This document shows positions 37,103 to 45,696 of a DNA stretch of 64,000 nucleotides, in pieces. The notes under the pieces were generated by a model that was not told the origin of the DNA, made no database searches, and worked only from the letters and a program-made list of their open reading frames with translations. Source of the stretch: Fulvimarina manganoxydans (GTDB lineage: Bacteria > Pseudomonadota > Alphaproteobacteria > Rhizobiales > Rhizobiaceae); NCBI RefSeq assembly GCF_900176465.1, contig NZ_FWXR01000003.1, positions 124,001-188,000 of the forward strand, given 5' to 3'. Position numbers and translations under genes: made by a program. Numbering within the stretch: the first letter of the stretch is position 1; each line of letters opens with the position of its first letter.

Positions 37103-37612
37103 ATGACCCAGAACCTTGCGACCCAGACCGCCCAGCCGACAGAACAGAAGCCTGAGCTCAAGTCTCTTTACCTGGAAACTCTGCAGCTCGTCGAGCGTCT
37201 GCATCGCCGCCTTCTCGACGTCGTCAAGGACGAGTTCGAGCGCGCTGGCCGCACCGACATCAACGCGGTTCAGGCTCTGCTGCTCTTCAATATCGGTGAC
37301 TCGACGCTGACGGCGGGCGAGCTGCGGTCGCGGGGTTTCTATCTCGGCTCGAACGTATCCTACAATCTGAAGAAGCTGGTCGAACTCGGTTTCATCAATC
37401 ATCAGAAGTCCCGCGTTGACCGCCGGGCGGTGCGCATCTCCCTCACTGAGCAGGGCCAGGAAGTCGCCGTCATCGTCGCCGAGCTCTATGAGCGCCATAT
37501 CGGCTCGATCGATAAGGTCGGCGGTCTCGACGAGCAGGAATTCCAGACGATGAACAAGGCTCTCCAGCGCCTCGACCGCTTCTGGAACGACCAGATCCTC
37601 TATCGTCTCTGA
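37103..37612 (+). CDS. ldtR: MarR-family regulator LdtR
   Basis: A 169-aa winged-helix protein: coiled N-terminal dimer helices (LYLETLQLVERLHRRLLDVVK), helix-turn-helix at about residues 70-95 (LTAGELRSRGFYLGSNVSYN), a wing with KSRVDRRAVRISLTEQG carrying the D-x-R signature, and a C-terminal helix ending in DRFWNDQILYRL. Together with the L,D-transpeptidase gene downstream this matches LdtR of Liberibacter and Sinorhizobium, which activates ldtP and links cell-wall remodelling to osmotic stress. The ATG at 37103 is the only sensible start. Confidence 0.92.
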   Translation: MTQNLATQTAQPTEQKPELKSLYLETLQLVERLHRRLLDVVKDEFERAGRTDINAVQALLLFNIGDSTLTAGELRSRGFYLGSNVSYNLKKLVELGFINHQKSRVDRRAVRISLTEQGQEVAVIVAELYERHIGSIDKVGGLDEQEFQTMNKALQRLDRFWNDQILYRL

Positions 37613-37638
37613 TCCATCCCTTTCATTCGATCTCCATG

Positions 37639-37684
37639 TCGACGAGGGCGTTCGGCCGGGCTACCGGGTGGGCGCCCTTGTCGA
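37639..37684 (+). terminator. Hairpin after ldtR
   Basis: 12-bp stem TCGACGAGGGCG (37639-37650) / CGCCCTTGTCGA (37673-37684) with one G-T pair and a 22-nt loop, 27 bp after the stop codon. There is no long T-run, so termination strength is uncertain. Confidence 0.4.
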
Positions 37685-37943
37685 TTCCAGCGCTTGGCTC
37701 TCCCGGCGATCACCTCGCCGTCATGCGATCTTGATACCCGGTCCACGCGTCCGTTCCTTCGTTTCGCCGCAAAGCTTTCCTTATTCGAACCAGAGGCACT
37801 GATCGTACGCGCGCGAAGGCGAGGGGAGCCAAACGCGCCGGCGAACGCTCGTTCCCGAAGGGAGCCGGGCACCGGACAGATTTCGATGGGACGAGCGCGG
37901 TGCGGCCGTGCGATCGTTTCAGCTCAAGTATGACGCCAGACCG

Positions 37944-37972
37944 TTGACCGGCGTTCTGGATGTCGGCTTACG
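37944..37972 (+). promoter_or_regulatory. Candidate ldtP promoter
   Basis: TTGACC (37944-37949), a 17-bp spacer and CTTACG (37967-37972) match the loose -35/-10 pattern of alphaproteobacterial housekeeping promoters, about 35 bp before the ldtP ATG. It would give a short leader. Not tested against alternatives. Confidence 0.35.
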
Positions 37973-38005
37973 AACACGAATGACCAGACGAGGGGCAGTT
38001 CAACG

Positions 38006-39343
38006 ATGACGTTTCACCACGCCGGAAGGCAAGCCTTGACCCGACGCCGCTTCCTGATGGGTTCGGCCCTCGTGGCCGCGGCGAGCGCGCCCGGCGCGGC
38101 TTATGCCCAGAACGCGCTGAACGATCTCCTCAACGCGCCAGGGCGCGGTAATTGGGATGATCAGTTCGACACGCGCGGCGCGTCCGTTCGCCAGGTCTCG
38201 TCTCTGACGCCGGTTTTTTCCCAGCAGACCTTCGCCTCGACCCAGAGCGCCATCGGCACCTATTCGCAGATCGCCGCCAATGGTGGCTGGCCGGAGGTTC
38301 CGGAGCGCCAGGTCCTGAAGATCGGCGTTCAGTCGCCCGACGTCGCCCAGCTTCGTCAGCGTTTGATCATCTCTGGCGATCTTGAGCAGGAAGCGGGAAC
38401 TTCGCCCGCCTTCGACAGCTATGTCGACGCGGCCGTGAAACGCTTCCAGGCGCGCCACGGCCTGCCGGCGGACGGCGTTGTCGCCGATCACACGTTCAAG
38501 GCTCTCAACGTCTCGGCCAATCTTCGGCTCGGGCAGCTGCAGACCAATGCAGCACGCCTTCAGGAGCGTCTTGCCCAGGAGCTGCCCTATCGCTTCGTGA
38601 TGGTGAACATTCCGGCAGCCGCTATCGAGGCGGTCGAGGGCGGGCAGATCGTCCAGCGTCATACGGCCGTCGTCGGCAAGGTCGATCGTCAGACGCCGAT
38701 TCTCGAATCGCAGATCACCAATCTGAACCTCAATCCCTATTGGCACGCGCCGGAATCGATCGTTCGACGGGATATCATTCCTCTGATGCAGAAGGATCCG
38801 ACCTATCTGCAGCGCAACAATATCCATATCTTCGGCCCGGACGGGCAAGAGATTCCGCCTCAGGCGATCAACTGGAACAGCGACGAGGCGACGAAATATC
38901 TGTTCCGCCAGGATCCCGGCGCCAACAACGCTATGGCATCGGTGAAGATCAACTTCCCGAACAAACATGCGGTCTATATGCACGATACGCCGCAGCAGGG
39001 TCTGTTCTCAGAACTGATGCGCTTCGAATCCTCGGGCTGCGTGCGGGTTCAGAATGTGCGCGACCTGATCGTCTGGCTCGCCCGCGACGAGCCGGGCTGG
39101 GATCGCCAGACGATCGAGCGCGTCATCTCCGCGCGCACCCGCCAGGACATCGACCTCTCCCATCCGGTCCCGGTCTTCTTTGCCTATGTGAGCGCCTGGG
39201 CGACTGATCCGACCGTCGTCCAATTCCGCGACGATATCTATCACCTCGACGGCTCCGAGCAGCTCGCCATGAGCGAACTCACCACGACGCCGTATCAGGG
39301 CGATCAGCAGAATCCCTATGTAAGAGGGGACGACGGCTATTGA
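38006..39343 (+). CDS. ldtP: L,D-transpeptidase LdtP (YkuD family, Tat-exported)
   Basis: Cross-links peptidoglycan 3-3 or anchors proteins to it. 445 aa. N-terminal Tat signal with TRRRFLMGSALVAAA and cleavage after AYA (residue about 34). A peptidoglycan-binding-like helical domain at about residues 105-165 (DSYVDAAVKRFQARHGL) precedes the YkuD catalytic domain at about 190-380, with the catalytic His/Cys motif HDTPQQGLFSELMRFESSGCVRV read in its parts as YMHDTP and SSGCVRV. The pairing with ldtR upstream suggests LdtR activation. The C-terminal tail is unique and hydrophilic. Confidence 0.93.
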   Translation: MTFHHAGRQALTRRRFLMGSALVAAASAPGAAYAQNALNDLLNAPGRGNWDDQFDTRGASVRQVSSLTPVFSQQTFASTQSAIGTYSQIAANGGWPEVPERQVLKIGVQSPDVAQLRQRLIISGDLEQEAGTSPAFDSYVDAAVKRFQARHGLPADGVVADHTFKALNVSANLRLGQLQTNAARLQERLAQELPYRFVMVNIPAAAIEAVEGGQIVQRHTAVVGKVDRQTPILESQITNLNLNPYWHAPESIVRRDIIPLMQKDPTYLQRNNIHIFGPDGQEIPPQAINWNSDEATKYLFRQDPGANNAMASVKINFPNKHAVYMHDTPQQGLFSELMRFESSGCVRVQNVRDLIVWLARDEPGWDRQTIERVISARTRQDIDLSHPVPVFFAYVSAWATDPTVVQFRDDIYHLDGSEQLAMSELTTTPYQGDQQNPYVRGDDGY

Positions 39344-39405
39344 TGTCGGCGATGCGGTCGCGCTCTGCTGCTTGGCCCGATGATGTCGGTCAGATACCGG
39401 ACTTT

Positions 39406-39436
39406 GGCGCTTTCCTGGTTGGAAGCGCCGAAAATT
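39406..39436 (+). terminator. Possible terminator after ldtP
   Basis: Imperfect stem GGCGCTTTCC (39406-39415) / GGAAGCGCC (39421-39429) with one bulged T, followed by GAAAATT. It is weak, but nothing better lies between ldtP and glyA. Confidence 0.3.
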
Positions 39437-39549
39437 CCATGTTATCTCCCGCTCGCTGAACTGAACCAGCTTTGTCTTTCCAGGCGTCGATCCGCTCGTG
39501 TCTCGAACCGTGGCAGCGGCGTCGCATTCCATGAAGGAGTGAAATCGTC

Positions 39550-40866
39550 ATGAGCCAGGCTCTCCGTCACGCCTCGGCCGATTCGTTCGGCGATTTCTTC
39601 AACCAGGGTCTTGCCGACCGAGACGATGCGGTCTTTTCCGCAATCGGTCGCGAGCTGGCCCGTCAGAGCCATGAAGTCGAGCTCATCGCTTCGGAGAACC
39701 TGACGTCCCGCGCCGTCCTCGAGGCGCAGGGCTCTGTCCTCACCAACAAATATGCCGAAGGCTATCCGGGCCGGCGCTATTATGGCGGCTGCGAATATGT
39801 GGACGTGGTCGAAGAGCTCGCCATTGAGCGCGTCAAGCAGCTCTTCGGTTGCGGTTTCGCCAATGTGCAGCCCAATTCCGGCAGCCAGGCCAACCAAGCG
39901 GTGCTTCTGGCCCTGTCCAAGCCCGGCGACACGCTGCTCGGCATGAGCCTCGATGCCGGCGGTCACCTGACCCATGGCGCGCGTCCCAATCTATCGGGCC
40001 GCTGGTTCAATGCCGTTCAATATGGTCTCGACCTTTCCACCGGCCTCATCGACTACGACCAGGTCGAGGCTCTGGCCAAGGAGCACAAGCCGCAGATCAT
40101 CATCGCGGGCGGCTCGGCCTATTCGCGTCACATCGATTTCGCGCGCTTCCGGGCGATCGCCGACGAGGTTGGAGCCTATCTCTGGGTCGACATGGCGCAT
40201 TTCGCCGGCCTCGTCGCCGGCGGCGAGCATCCTTCGCCCTTCCCGCATGCGCATGTGGCGACCTCCACGACCCACAAGACCCTGCGTGGGCCCCGTGGCG
40301 GCATCGTTCTCACCAATGACGAGGACATTGCCAAGAAGATCAATTCGGCCGTCTTCCCGGGTCTTCAGGGTGGGCCGCTGATGCATGTCATCGCGGGCAA
40401 GGCGGTGGCCTTCGGCGAAGCGCTTCAGCCGGGCTACAAGTCCTATATCAAGGCGGTCTGCGAGAACGCCAAGGTGCTGGCCGAGACTCTGCGCGAAGGC
40501 GGTCTCGACATCGTTTCGGGCGGAACCGACACCCATCTGATGCTCGTCGATCTGCGCCCGAAGAACCTGACCGGCAAGGCCTCCGAAGCCTCGCTCGGCC
40601 GCGCCAACATCACCTGCAACAAGAATGGCGTGCCGAACGATCCTCAGAAGCCGACGATCACCTCGGGCGTGCGTCTGGGGACGCCGGCGGCGACGAGCCG
40701 TGGCTTCGGCACGGCCGAGTTCCGCGAGGTGGGTCAGCTGATCGTGGAAGTGCTCGACGGGCTGCGTCAGGCCAATTCCGAAGAGGGCAACGAGGCGGTC
40801 GAGACGGCCGTGCGCGAGAAGATCGTCGCCCTGACGGATCGCTTCCCGATCTACCAGAACATGTGA
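39550..40866 (+). CDS. glyA: Serine hydroxymethyltransferase
   Basis: Interconverts serine and glycine with tetrahydrofolate, supplying one-carbon units. 438 aa. The PLP lysine lies in [13 protein letters not shown]; other blocks are [19 protein letters not shown] (start of the fold), [14 protein letters not shown] and [23 protein letters not shown] precedes the ATG at 39550. A terminator follows, so it is separated from nrdR, although the glyA-nrdR-ribD order is standard for Rhizobiales. Confidence 0.97.
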   Translation: MSQALRHASADSFGDFFNQGLADRDDAVFSAIGRELARQSHEVELIASENLTSRAVLEAQGSVLTNKYAEGYPGRRYYGGCEYVDVVEELAIERVKQLFGCGFANVQPNSGSQANQAVLLALSKPGDTLLGMSLDAGGHLTHGARPNLSGRWFNAVQYGLDLSTGLIDYDQVEALAKEHKPQIIIAGGSAYSRHIDFARFRAIADEVGAYLWVDMAHFAGLVAGGEHPSPFPHAHVATSTTHKTLRGPRGGIVLTNDEDIAKKINSAVFPGLQGGPLMHVIAGKAVAFGEALQPGYKSYIKAVCENAKVLAETLREGGLDIVSGGTDTHLMLVDLRPKNLTGKASEASLGRANITCNKNGVPNDPQKPTITSGVRLGTPAATSRGFGTAEFREVGQLIVEVLDGLRQANSEEGNEAVETAVREKIVALTDRFPIYQNM

Positions 40867-40921
40867 GGCGATGCGGCCGGGGATCATGGATCGAACCGCA
40901 GTCATTGAAATGCGTGCGGAA

Positions 40922-40956
40922 CGGGCGGACATCATGTCCGCCCGCTTTGCGTTTGT
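40922..40956 (+). terminator. Intrinsic terminator after glyA
   Basis: 10-bp stem GGGCGGACAT (40923-40932) / ATGTCCGCCC (40934-40943) on a tiny apical loop, followed by GCTTTGCGTTTG. It lies about 55 bp after the stop codon and 25 bp before nrdR, so some read-through may feed nrdR. Confidence 0.6.
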
Positions 40957-40980
40957 GCGCCCTGCGACGGGAGCGGTCTG

Positions 40981-41454
40981 ATGCGCTGTCCCTATTGCGG
41001 TTCGCAGGACAGCCAGGTGAAGGATTCGCGCCCCGCCGAGGATGGCGCCACCATCCGCCGGCGGCGGGTCTGCCCGGATTGCGGCGGCCGCTTCACCACC
41101 TTCGAGCGGGTGCAGCTCCGCGAACTCTTCGTCCTGAAGAAGTCGGGACGGCGCGTGCCCTTCGATCGCGATAAGCTCGCGCGCTCGGTCGAGGTCGCCT
41201 TGCGCAAGCGTCCCGTCGAGCCCGAGCGCGTCGAGCGTCTCGTCTCCGGTATCGTGCGGCGCCTCGAACAGTCGGGTGATCAGGACATCGCCTCCGAGGC
41301 TATCGGAGAGATGGTGATGGATGGGCTGAAGCAGCTCGACGACGTCGCCTTCGTCCGCTTCGCCTCGGTCTATCGAGACTTTCGCGACGCGCGGGACTTC
41401 GGTGATCTCATCGACGAATTGGCCGCGAGCGGCCGGGACGGGGAGGCGTCTTGA
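40981..41454 (+). CDS. nrdR: Transcriptional repressor NrdR
   Basis: Represses ribonucleotide reductase genes through NrdR boxes, with an ATP-cone sensing dATP/ATP. 157 aa, full length. The Zn ribbon opens [17 protein letters not shown] with the second Cys pair in [18 protein letters not shown]; the ATP-cone begins [16 protein letters not shown]. The stop overlaps the ribD start (TGATG). Its place inside the riboflavin cluster is the common alphaproteobacterial arrangement. Confidence 0.95.
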   Translation: MRCPYCGSQDSQVKDSRPAEDGATIRRRRVCPDCGGRFTTFERVQLRELFVLKKSGRRVPFDRDKLARSVEVALRKRPVEPERVERLVSGIVRRLEQSGDQDIASEAIGEMVMDGLKQLDDVAFVRFASVYRDFRDARDFGDLIDELAASGRDGEAS

Positions 41455-42608
41455 TGGATCGCGATCCTTTTACGGCGAGCCGTCCGGCGAACGAGCGCCG
41501 GGCGACCGACGAACGGTTCATGGCCGCCGCCATCCGCCTGGCGATGCGCCATTCCGGCATTACCGGCACCAATCCCTCGGTCGCGACGCTCATCGTGCGT
41601 GACGAGAAGGACGGGCAGGGGCCGCGTATTGTCGGCAGGGGGATTACCGCACTCGGGGGACGTCCCCACGCCGAGGCGCAAGCCCTTCGCGAAGCCGGCG
41701 AGGCGGCGCGCGGCGCAACCGCCTATGTCACGCTCGAGCCCTGCGCCCATCACGGCCGAACGCCCCCTTGCGCCGAGGCGCTTGTGGCAGCGGGTGTCGC
41801 GCGCGTCGTCTCGGCCGCGTCCGATCCCGATCCGCGCGTCAATGGAAAGGGTCATGCCATCCTTGCGGCGGGCGGTCTTGAAGTGCAGCCTGGCATTCTG
41901 GCCGGCGAGGCGGCGTCGGATCTATCCGCCTATCTCACCCGACACGCGAAGAACCGGCCAGAAGTCACTTTGAAGATGGCGCTTTCTGCCGATGGTTGTC
42001 TCGGTGTTCGAGGCGGAGGACAGGTCCATATCACTGGGCCGGTCGCCAATCGTCAGACCCATCTCGTACGCGCCCGACATGATGCGATCCTGATCGGCGC
42101 TGGCACCCTTTTCGACGACGATCCAGGCCTCGATTGCCGCCTGCCGGGGCTCGCGGCGCGCTCTCCGAGGCGGATCGTCATCGATCCCGATCTGAGGACG
42201 CCGCTCGATATTGGGTTGGTGCGCACTGCCCAAACGACGCCGACCTTTATCGTCGCGCGGCCCGATACGGATGGCGAGCATCGCGAGGCCCTGCGCCGCG
42301 CCGGTGTCACCCTCGTCTCCTGCGACACGGACGCGGAAACCGGCCGGGTGGCGCTTCCCGAACTCATAGATGATCTTGGCGCCATCGGCATTCTCAATGT
42401 GCTCGTCGAGGGCGGCGCCAAGGTCGGCGAGAGTTTCCTCAAGGCGGGATTGGTCGACAGGCTTATCCTTGTTCAAGGCTCTGTGACGATCGGCGAAGCG
42501 GGCCTGAAGGCTCCGATCGACCTTGAGGAGGCGAAACGGGCCTATCGCCCGACCCGGCGCTATCGATTCGGCGCCGACGATTGGCATGAATTCGTCAGGA
42601 AGGACTGA
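41454..42608 (+). CDS. ribD: Bifunctional riboflavin deaminase/reductase
   Basis: Catalyses the deaminase and reductase steps from GTP-derived pyrimidine to the ribitylamino intermediate. 384 aa from the ATG at 41454. The N-terminal cytidine-deaminase-like domain has HAEAQAL (HAE) and LEPCAHHGRTPPCAEAL zinc motifs. The C-terminal reductase domain starts around residue 165 (RPEVTLKMALSADG) with the NADPH-site LVEGGAKVGESFL. The arrangement NrdR-RibD-RibE suggests co-transcription; ribE starts five bases after its stop. Confidence 0.95.
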   Translation: MDRDPFTASRPANERRATDERFMAAAIRLAMRHSGITGTNPSVATLIVRDEKDGQGPRIVGRGITALGGRPHAEAQALREAGEAARGATAYVTLEPCAHHGRTPPCAEALVAAGVARVVSAASDPDPRVNGKGHAILAAGGLEVQPGILAGEAASDLSAYLTRHAKNRPEVTLKMALSADGCLGVRGGGQVHITGPVANRQTHLVRARHDAILIGAGTLFDDDPGLDCRLPGLAARSPRRIVIDPDLRTPLDIGLVRTAQTTPTFIVARPDTDGEHREALRRAGVTLVSCDTDAETGRVALPELIDDLGAIGILNVLVEGGAKVGESFLKAGLVDRLILVQGSVTIGEAGLKAPIDLEEAKRAYRPTRRYRFGADDWHEFVRKD

Positions 42609-42613
42609 GACCC

Positions 42614-43219
42614 ATGTTTACCGGGATCGTCACCGATATCGGCCGGATCGCCTCGATCGAAGCGCTCGCCGAAGGCCGTCGCTTCCGGGTCGAGACGCAA
42701 TACGATCCGAGCACGATCGACATCGGCGCCTCGATCGCCTGTTCCGGCGTTTGCCTCACGGTCACGCGTTTGCCTGACGACGGCTCCAATGAACGCTGGT
42801 TCGAGGTGGAAGCCTGGGAGGAGGCCCTGCGGCTGACGACCGCTGGCTCCTGGCAGGATGGTACCCGCATCAATCTCGAACGCGCGCTGAAAGTCGGCGA
42901 CGAACTCGGCGGCCATCTCGTTTCCGGTCATGTGGACGATATGGCGGAAATCGTCGGCATCGAAGAGGAAGGCGAGGCGACGCGCTTTCGTGTGAAGGTT
43001 CCCGCCAAGGAGAAGCGTTACATCGCCCGCAAAGGCTCGGTCTGCCTTGATGGGACCTCGCTGACGGTGAATTCGGTCGAGGACGACGTCTTCGATGTTC
43101 TCCTCATCCGCCACTCGCTTGAAGTCACGACATGGCAGGATCGGCGCGTTGGCGACAGGATCAATCTTGAGGTGGACCAGATTGCGCGCTATGCCGAGCG
43201 CCTGTTCGCCGGCCAGTAA
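42614..43219 (+). CDS. ribE: Riboflavin synthase (alpha subunit)
   Basis: Dismutates two lumazines to riboflavin and the diamine intermediate. 201 aa, a tandem of two similar beta-barrel repeats, each starting MFTGIV...GASIACSGVCLTV and DEGEATRFRV...GSVCLDGTSLTV. The first residues MFTGIVTDIG are the family signature. It follows ribD by five bases and is part of the same transcription unit. Confidence 0.95.
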   Translation: MFTGIVTDIGRIASIEALAEGRRFRVETQYDPSTIDIGASIACSGVCLTVTRLPDDGSNERWFEVEAWEEALRLTTAGSWQDGTRINLERALKVGDELGGHLVSGHVDDMAEIVGIEEEGEATRFRVKVPAKEKRYIARKGSVCLDGTSLTVNSVEDDVFDVLLIRHSLEVTTWQDRRVGDRINLEVDQIARYAERLFAGQ

Positions 43220-43366
43220 GAGTGACATCGCGTTCCGGGTCCGGTTCTCGTCGAATTGACGTGGATCGGGATGGAGCGATGACCGTTTCGTGGCCGGCAT
43301 GATTTTGGCCGGCCTAGAGAGATCTCTCAAGGTCGGTTTGTCCTAACGCACCTCAAGGAGGTCTCG
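43220..43366 (+). promoter_or_regulatory. ribE-ribH gap with hairpin and palindrome
   Basis: A hairpin GGCCGGC (43292-43298) / GCCGGCC (43308-43314) is directly followed by a 12-bp perfect palindrome GAGAGATCTCTC (43317-43328); CAAGGAGG then precedes the ribH start. The segments do not match the conserved FMN (RFN) riboswitch. They could be a partial terminator plus an operator separating ribH-nusB from the upstream genes. Confidence 0.35.
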
Positions 43367-43816
43367 ATGGCCGCCAAGCTTCACGTTCTGATCGTCGAGG
43401 CCCGCTTTTACGACGATATCGCCGACCAGCTTCTGGCCGGCGCCAAGGCCGAACTCGACGCGGCTGACGTCACCTATGACATCGTCACCGTTCCCGGCGC
43501 CTTGGAGGCTCCGGCCGCCATCGGTTACGCGCTGACCGGCGCGGATGAGGGCGGCACGGAATATGACGGCTATGTCGTTCTCGGCTGCGTCATTCGGGGC
43601 GAGACCTACCATTTCGAGATCGTGGCGGGGGAATCGGCGCGCGGTCTGATGGCTCTTTCGATCGATGAGAGCCTCGCCATCGGCAATGGCATTCTGACCG
43701 TCGAGAACGAGGAACAGGCGATCGTCCGCGCCGATCCTGCCCAGAAGAACAAGGGCGGCGCGGCGGCGCGAACGACCCTGGAGATGATCGCGCTCAGAGA
43801 GCGACTCGGAGCCTGA
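43367..43816 (+). CDS. ribH: 6,7-dimethyl-8-ribityllumazine synthase
   Basis: Joins the pyrimidine intermediate with dihydroxybutanone-P to form lumazine; forms large shells in some species. 149 aa. A strong ribosome site (AAGGAGG) precedes the ATG. The core has [28 protein letters not shown] and [22 protein letters not shown], the last carrying the catalytic His. nusB begins four bases after its stop, the typical ribH-nusB coupling. Confidence 0.95.
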   Translation: MAAKLHVLIVEARFYDDIADQLLAGAKAELDAADVTYDIVTVPGALEAPAAIGYALTGADEGGTEYDGYVVLGCVIRGETYHFEIVAGESARGLMALSIDESLAIGNGILTVENEEQAIVRADPAQKNKGGAAARTTLEMIALRERLGA

Positions 43817-43820
43817 TAGG

Positions 43821-44312
43821 ATGTCATCGACCGACCAACGCGGGTTCAAACCGGCGAACAAGCGCGGCGTCGCTCGACTGGCTGCCGTCCAAGCCCTCTA
43901 TCAGATGGATGTGGGCGGCACGCCGCTCGTCGAGACCGTCGCCGAATACGAAGCCTTTCGGCTCGGCCGCGAGATCGACGGGGAGACTTACCGGGTCGCC
44001 GACGCGGCCTGGTTCCGAGACATCGTCTCGGGTGTCGTTCGTCGCCAGAAGAGCATCGATCCGATCATCCACTCGCATCTGCCTTCGGGCTGGCCGCTGT
44101 CGCGTCTCGATTCCACCCTTCGCGCCGTGCTGCGCGCCGGGGTGTACGAGTTGGAGACGCGGCTCGACGTGCCGACGGCGGTGATCGTTTCGGAATATGT
44201 GGACGTCGCCAAGGCCTTCTACGAGGATGAAGAGCCGAAGCTCGTCAATGCGGTCCTCGACCGCGTGGCGCGCGAGAAGCGGAGCGATACGCGTCCGAAG
44301 CGCGACGGATAA
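43821..44312 (+). CDS. nusB: Transcription antitermination factor NusB
   Basis: With NusE binds boxA of rRNA operons for antitermination. 163 aa, helical, with the N-terminal [19 protein letters not shown] typical of alphaproteobacterial NusB and the [31 protein letters not shown] block of the C-terminal helices. It directly follows ribH. The next gene, the MFS transporter, starts 14 bases further on. Confidence 0.95.
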   Translation: MSSTDQRGFKPANKRGVARLAAVQALYQMDVGGTPLVETVAEYEAFRLGREIDGETYRVADAAWFRDIVSGVVRRQKSIDPIIHSHLPSGWPLSRLDSTLRAVLRAGVYELETRLDVPTAVIVSEYVDVAKAFYEDEEPKLVNAVLDRVAREKRSDTRPKRDG

Positions 44313-44325
44313 GGATATCCCGCCC

Positions 44326-45543
44326 ATGCAGGCTGGCATCGATGTGAGGGCCGCGCGCCGCAACGCCGTCGTGCTCGCCTTTGCCCAGGCGCTGGTCGGA
44401 TCGGCCGCGCCGGTCGCCATCTCGACCGGGGGCCTCGCCGGAACGTTTCTTCTCGATGCCGATAAGACGCTGGCAACGCTTCCGGTGACCGCCTTCAATG
44501 TGGGCGTCGCCATTGGCGCCTTGCCGGCTGCGGCCTTGATGCGGGCCATTGGCCGGCGCTACGGTTTCATATGCGGCACCTTCGGCGCGACCTTCGGCGG
44601 TCTCGTTGCCTCCTTCGCGCTGTTCCAACTCAGCTTCTGGCTCTTTGCTCTCGGCCTTCTCATCATCGGCCTCGGCAACGCCTTCACCCAGCAATATCGC
44701 TTCGCGGCGACGGATGGGGCACCGCGTCATTACCAGTCGAATGCGATCTCCATCGTGCTGATCGGTGGCATGGGCGCGGCGGTGGTCGGACCTCAGATGG
44801 TCCGCTTCACCTCCGGCGTCTTCATGCCCTTCGAATTCGCCGGCTCCTTTGTCGGGCTTGCGATCCTCGGGCTGGCGGGTGCGGCGGTGCTGTCGCTCCT
44901 GCGCACGCCGCCGATCGAGCCGAGCGGAACGGGCGGCGAGCATTCGGGGCCGGCACGGCCCCTGATCGAGATCGTCACCCAGCGGCGCTTCATCGTTGCG
45001 CTCATCTGCGGCGTCGGATCTTTTGCCATGATGAGTTTCGTCATGACCGGCGCACCGCTCGCCATCGTCGGCTGCGGCCTGCCCCAGGACGTCTCCTTTC
45101 TCGGCATCCAGTGGCATGTCCTCGCCATGTTCGCGCCGAGCCTCGTCACCGGACGGCTGATCAATCGCCTCGGCGTCGAGCGCGTCGTGGGCTTGGGTCT
45201 CATCCTAACGGCGACTGCAGCCCTCGTTTTTCTCAGTGGGCTCGCGATCTGGAATTTCTGGCTCGGCCTCGTGCTTCTCGGCATCGGTTGGAACTTCGGC
45301 TTCATCGGAGCGACGACCATGGTCGCCCAGACCCACGAGCCGAACGAGCGCGGCAAGACGCAAGGCTTTCACGACTTCGTCCTGTTCACGACGGTCGCCT
45401 GCGCGTCGTTCCTCTCCGGGCGGACCTATGTGACGGCGGGATGGGACGTGATGAACTGGATCATCCTGCCGATTGCGACCGTCTGCCTTCTGACCCTGGC
45501 GAGCGAGATGATCGCCACCCGTCGCAAAGCACGCGCCGTCTGA
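44326..45543 (+). CDS. MFS transporter
   Basis: A 405-aa membrane protein from the ATG at 44326, with 12 predicted transmembrane helices. Typical MFS features are the residues AALMRAIGRRYGFICG in loop 2-3 (an RxGRR-like motif), the central cytoplasmic loop around residues 195-220 and a repeat of the loop motif (SLVTGRLINRLGVERVV) in the second half. Substrate is unknown. It follows nusB by 14 bases and probably reads from the same transcript, though that may be chance. Confidence 0.88.
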   Translation: MQAGIDVRAARRNAVVLAFAQALVGSAAPVAISTGGLAGTFLLDADKTLATLPVTAFNVGVAIGALPAAALMRAIGRRYGFICGTFGATFGGLVASFALFQLSFWLFALGLLIIGLGNAFTQQYRFAATDGAPRHYQSNAISIVLIGGMGAAVVGPQMVRFTSGVFMPFEFAGSFVGLAILGLAGAAVLSLLRTPPIEPSGTGGEHSGPARPLIEIVTQRRFIVALICGVGSFAMMSFVMTGAPLAIVGCGLPQDVSFLGIQWHVLAMFAPSLVTGRLINRLGVERVVGLGLILTATAALVFLSGLAIWNFWLGLVLLGIGWNFGFIGATTMVAQTHEPNERGKTQGFHDFVLFTTVACASFLSGRTYVTAGWDVMNWIILPIATVCLLTLASEMIATRRKARAV

Positions 45544-45696
45544 CGGCCGGGCTCGCACGAGCCGTCTTCCCGATGATCGGCGCTTGACGCCCTTGCGGCC
45601 TCCTATACGCTCGCCTTCGAGCCGAAAACGGCCGGGATCGATCCGCTCTCAAATCCCTGGCGGATGATCTTCAGGAGGGAATGGGAGAGGAAAGCC

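Larger units (their letters stand above)
37613..38005 (+). other. 393-bp ldtR-ldtP intergenic region
   Basis: Holds a terminator-like hairpin after ldtR (37639-37684) and a candidate ldtP promoter near 37944. The stretch 37690-37930 has no coding signal and nothing else was recognised in it. LdtR would be expected to bind here, but its site was not identified. Confidence 0.45.

Noticed and set aside
43220-43366. FMN (RFN) riboswitch before ribH
   Set aside because: The conserved RFN blocks are absent; only a hairpin and palindrome are visible.
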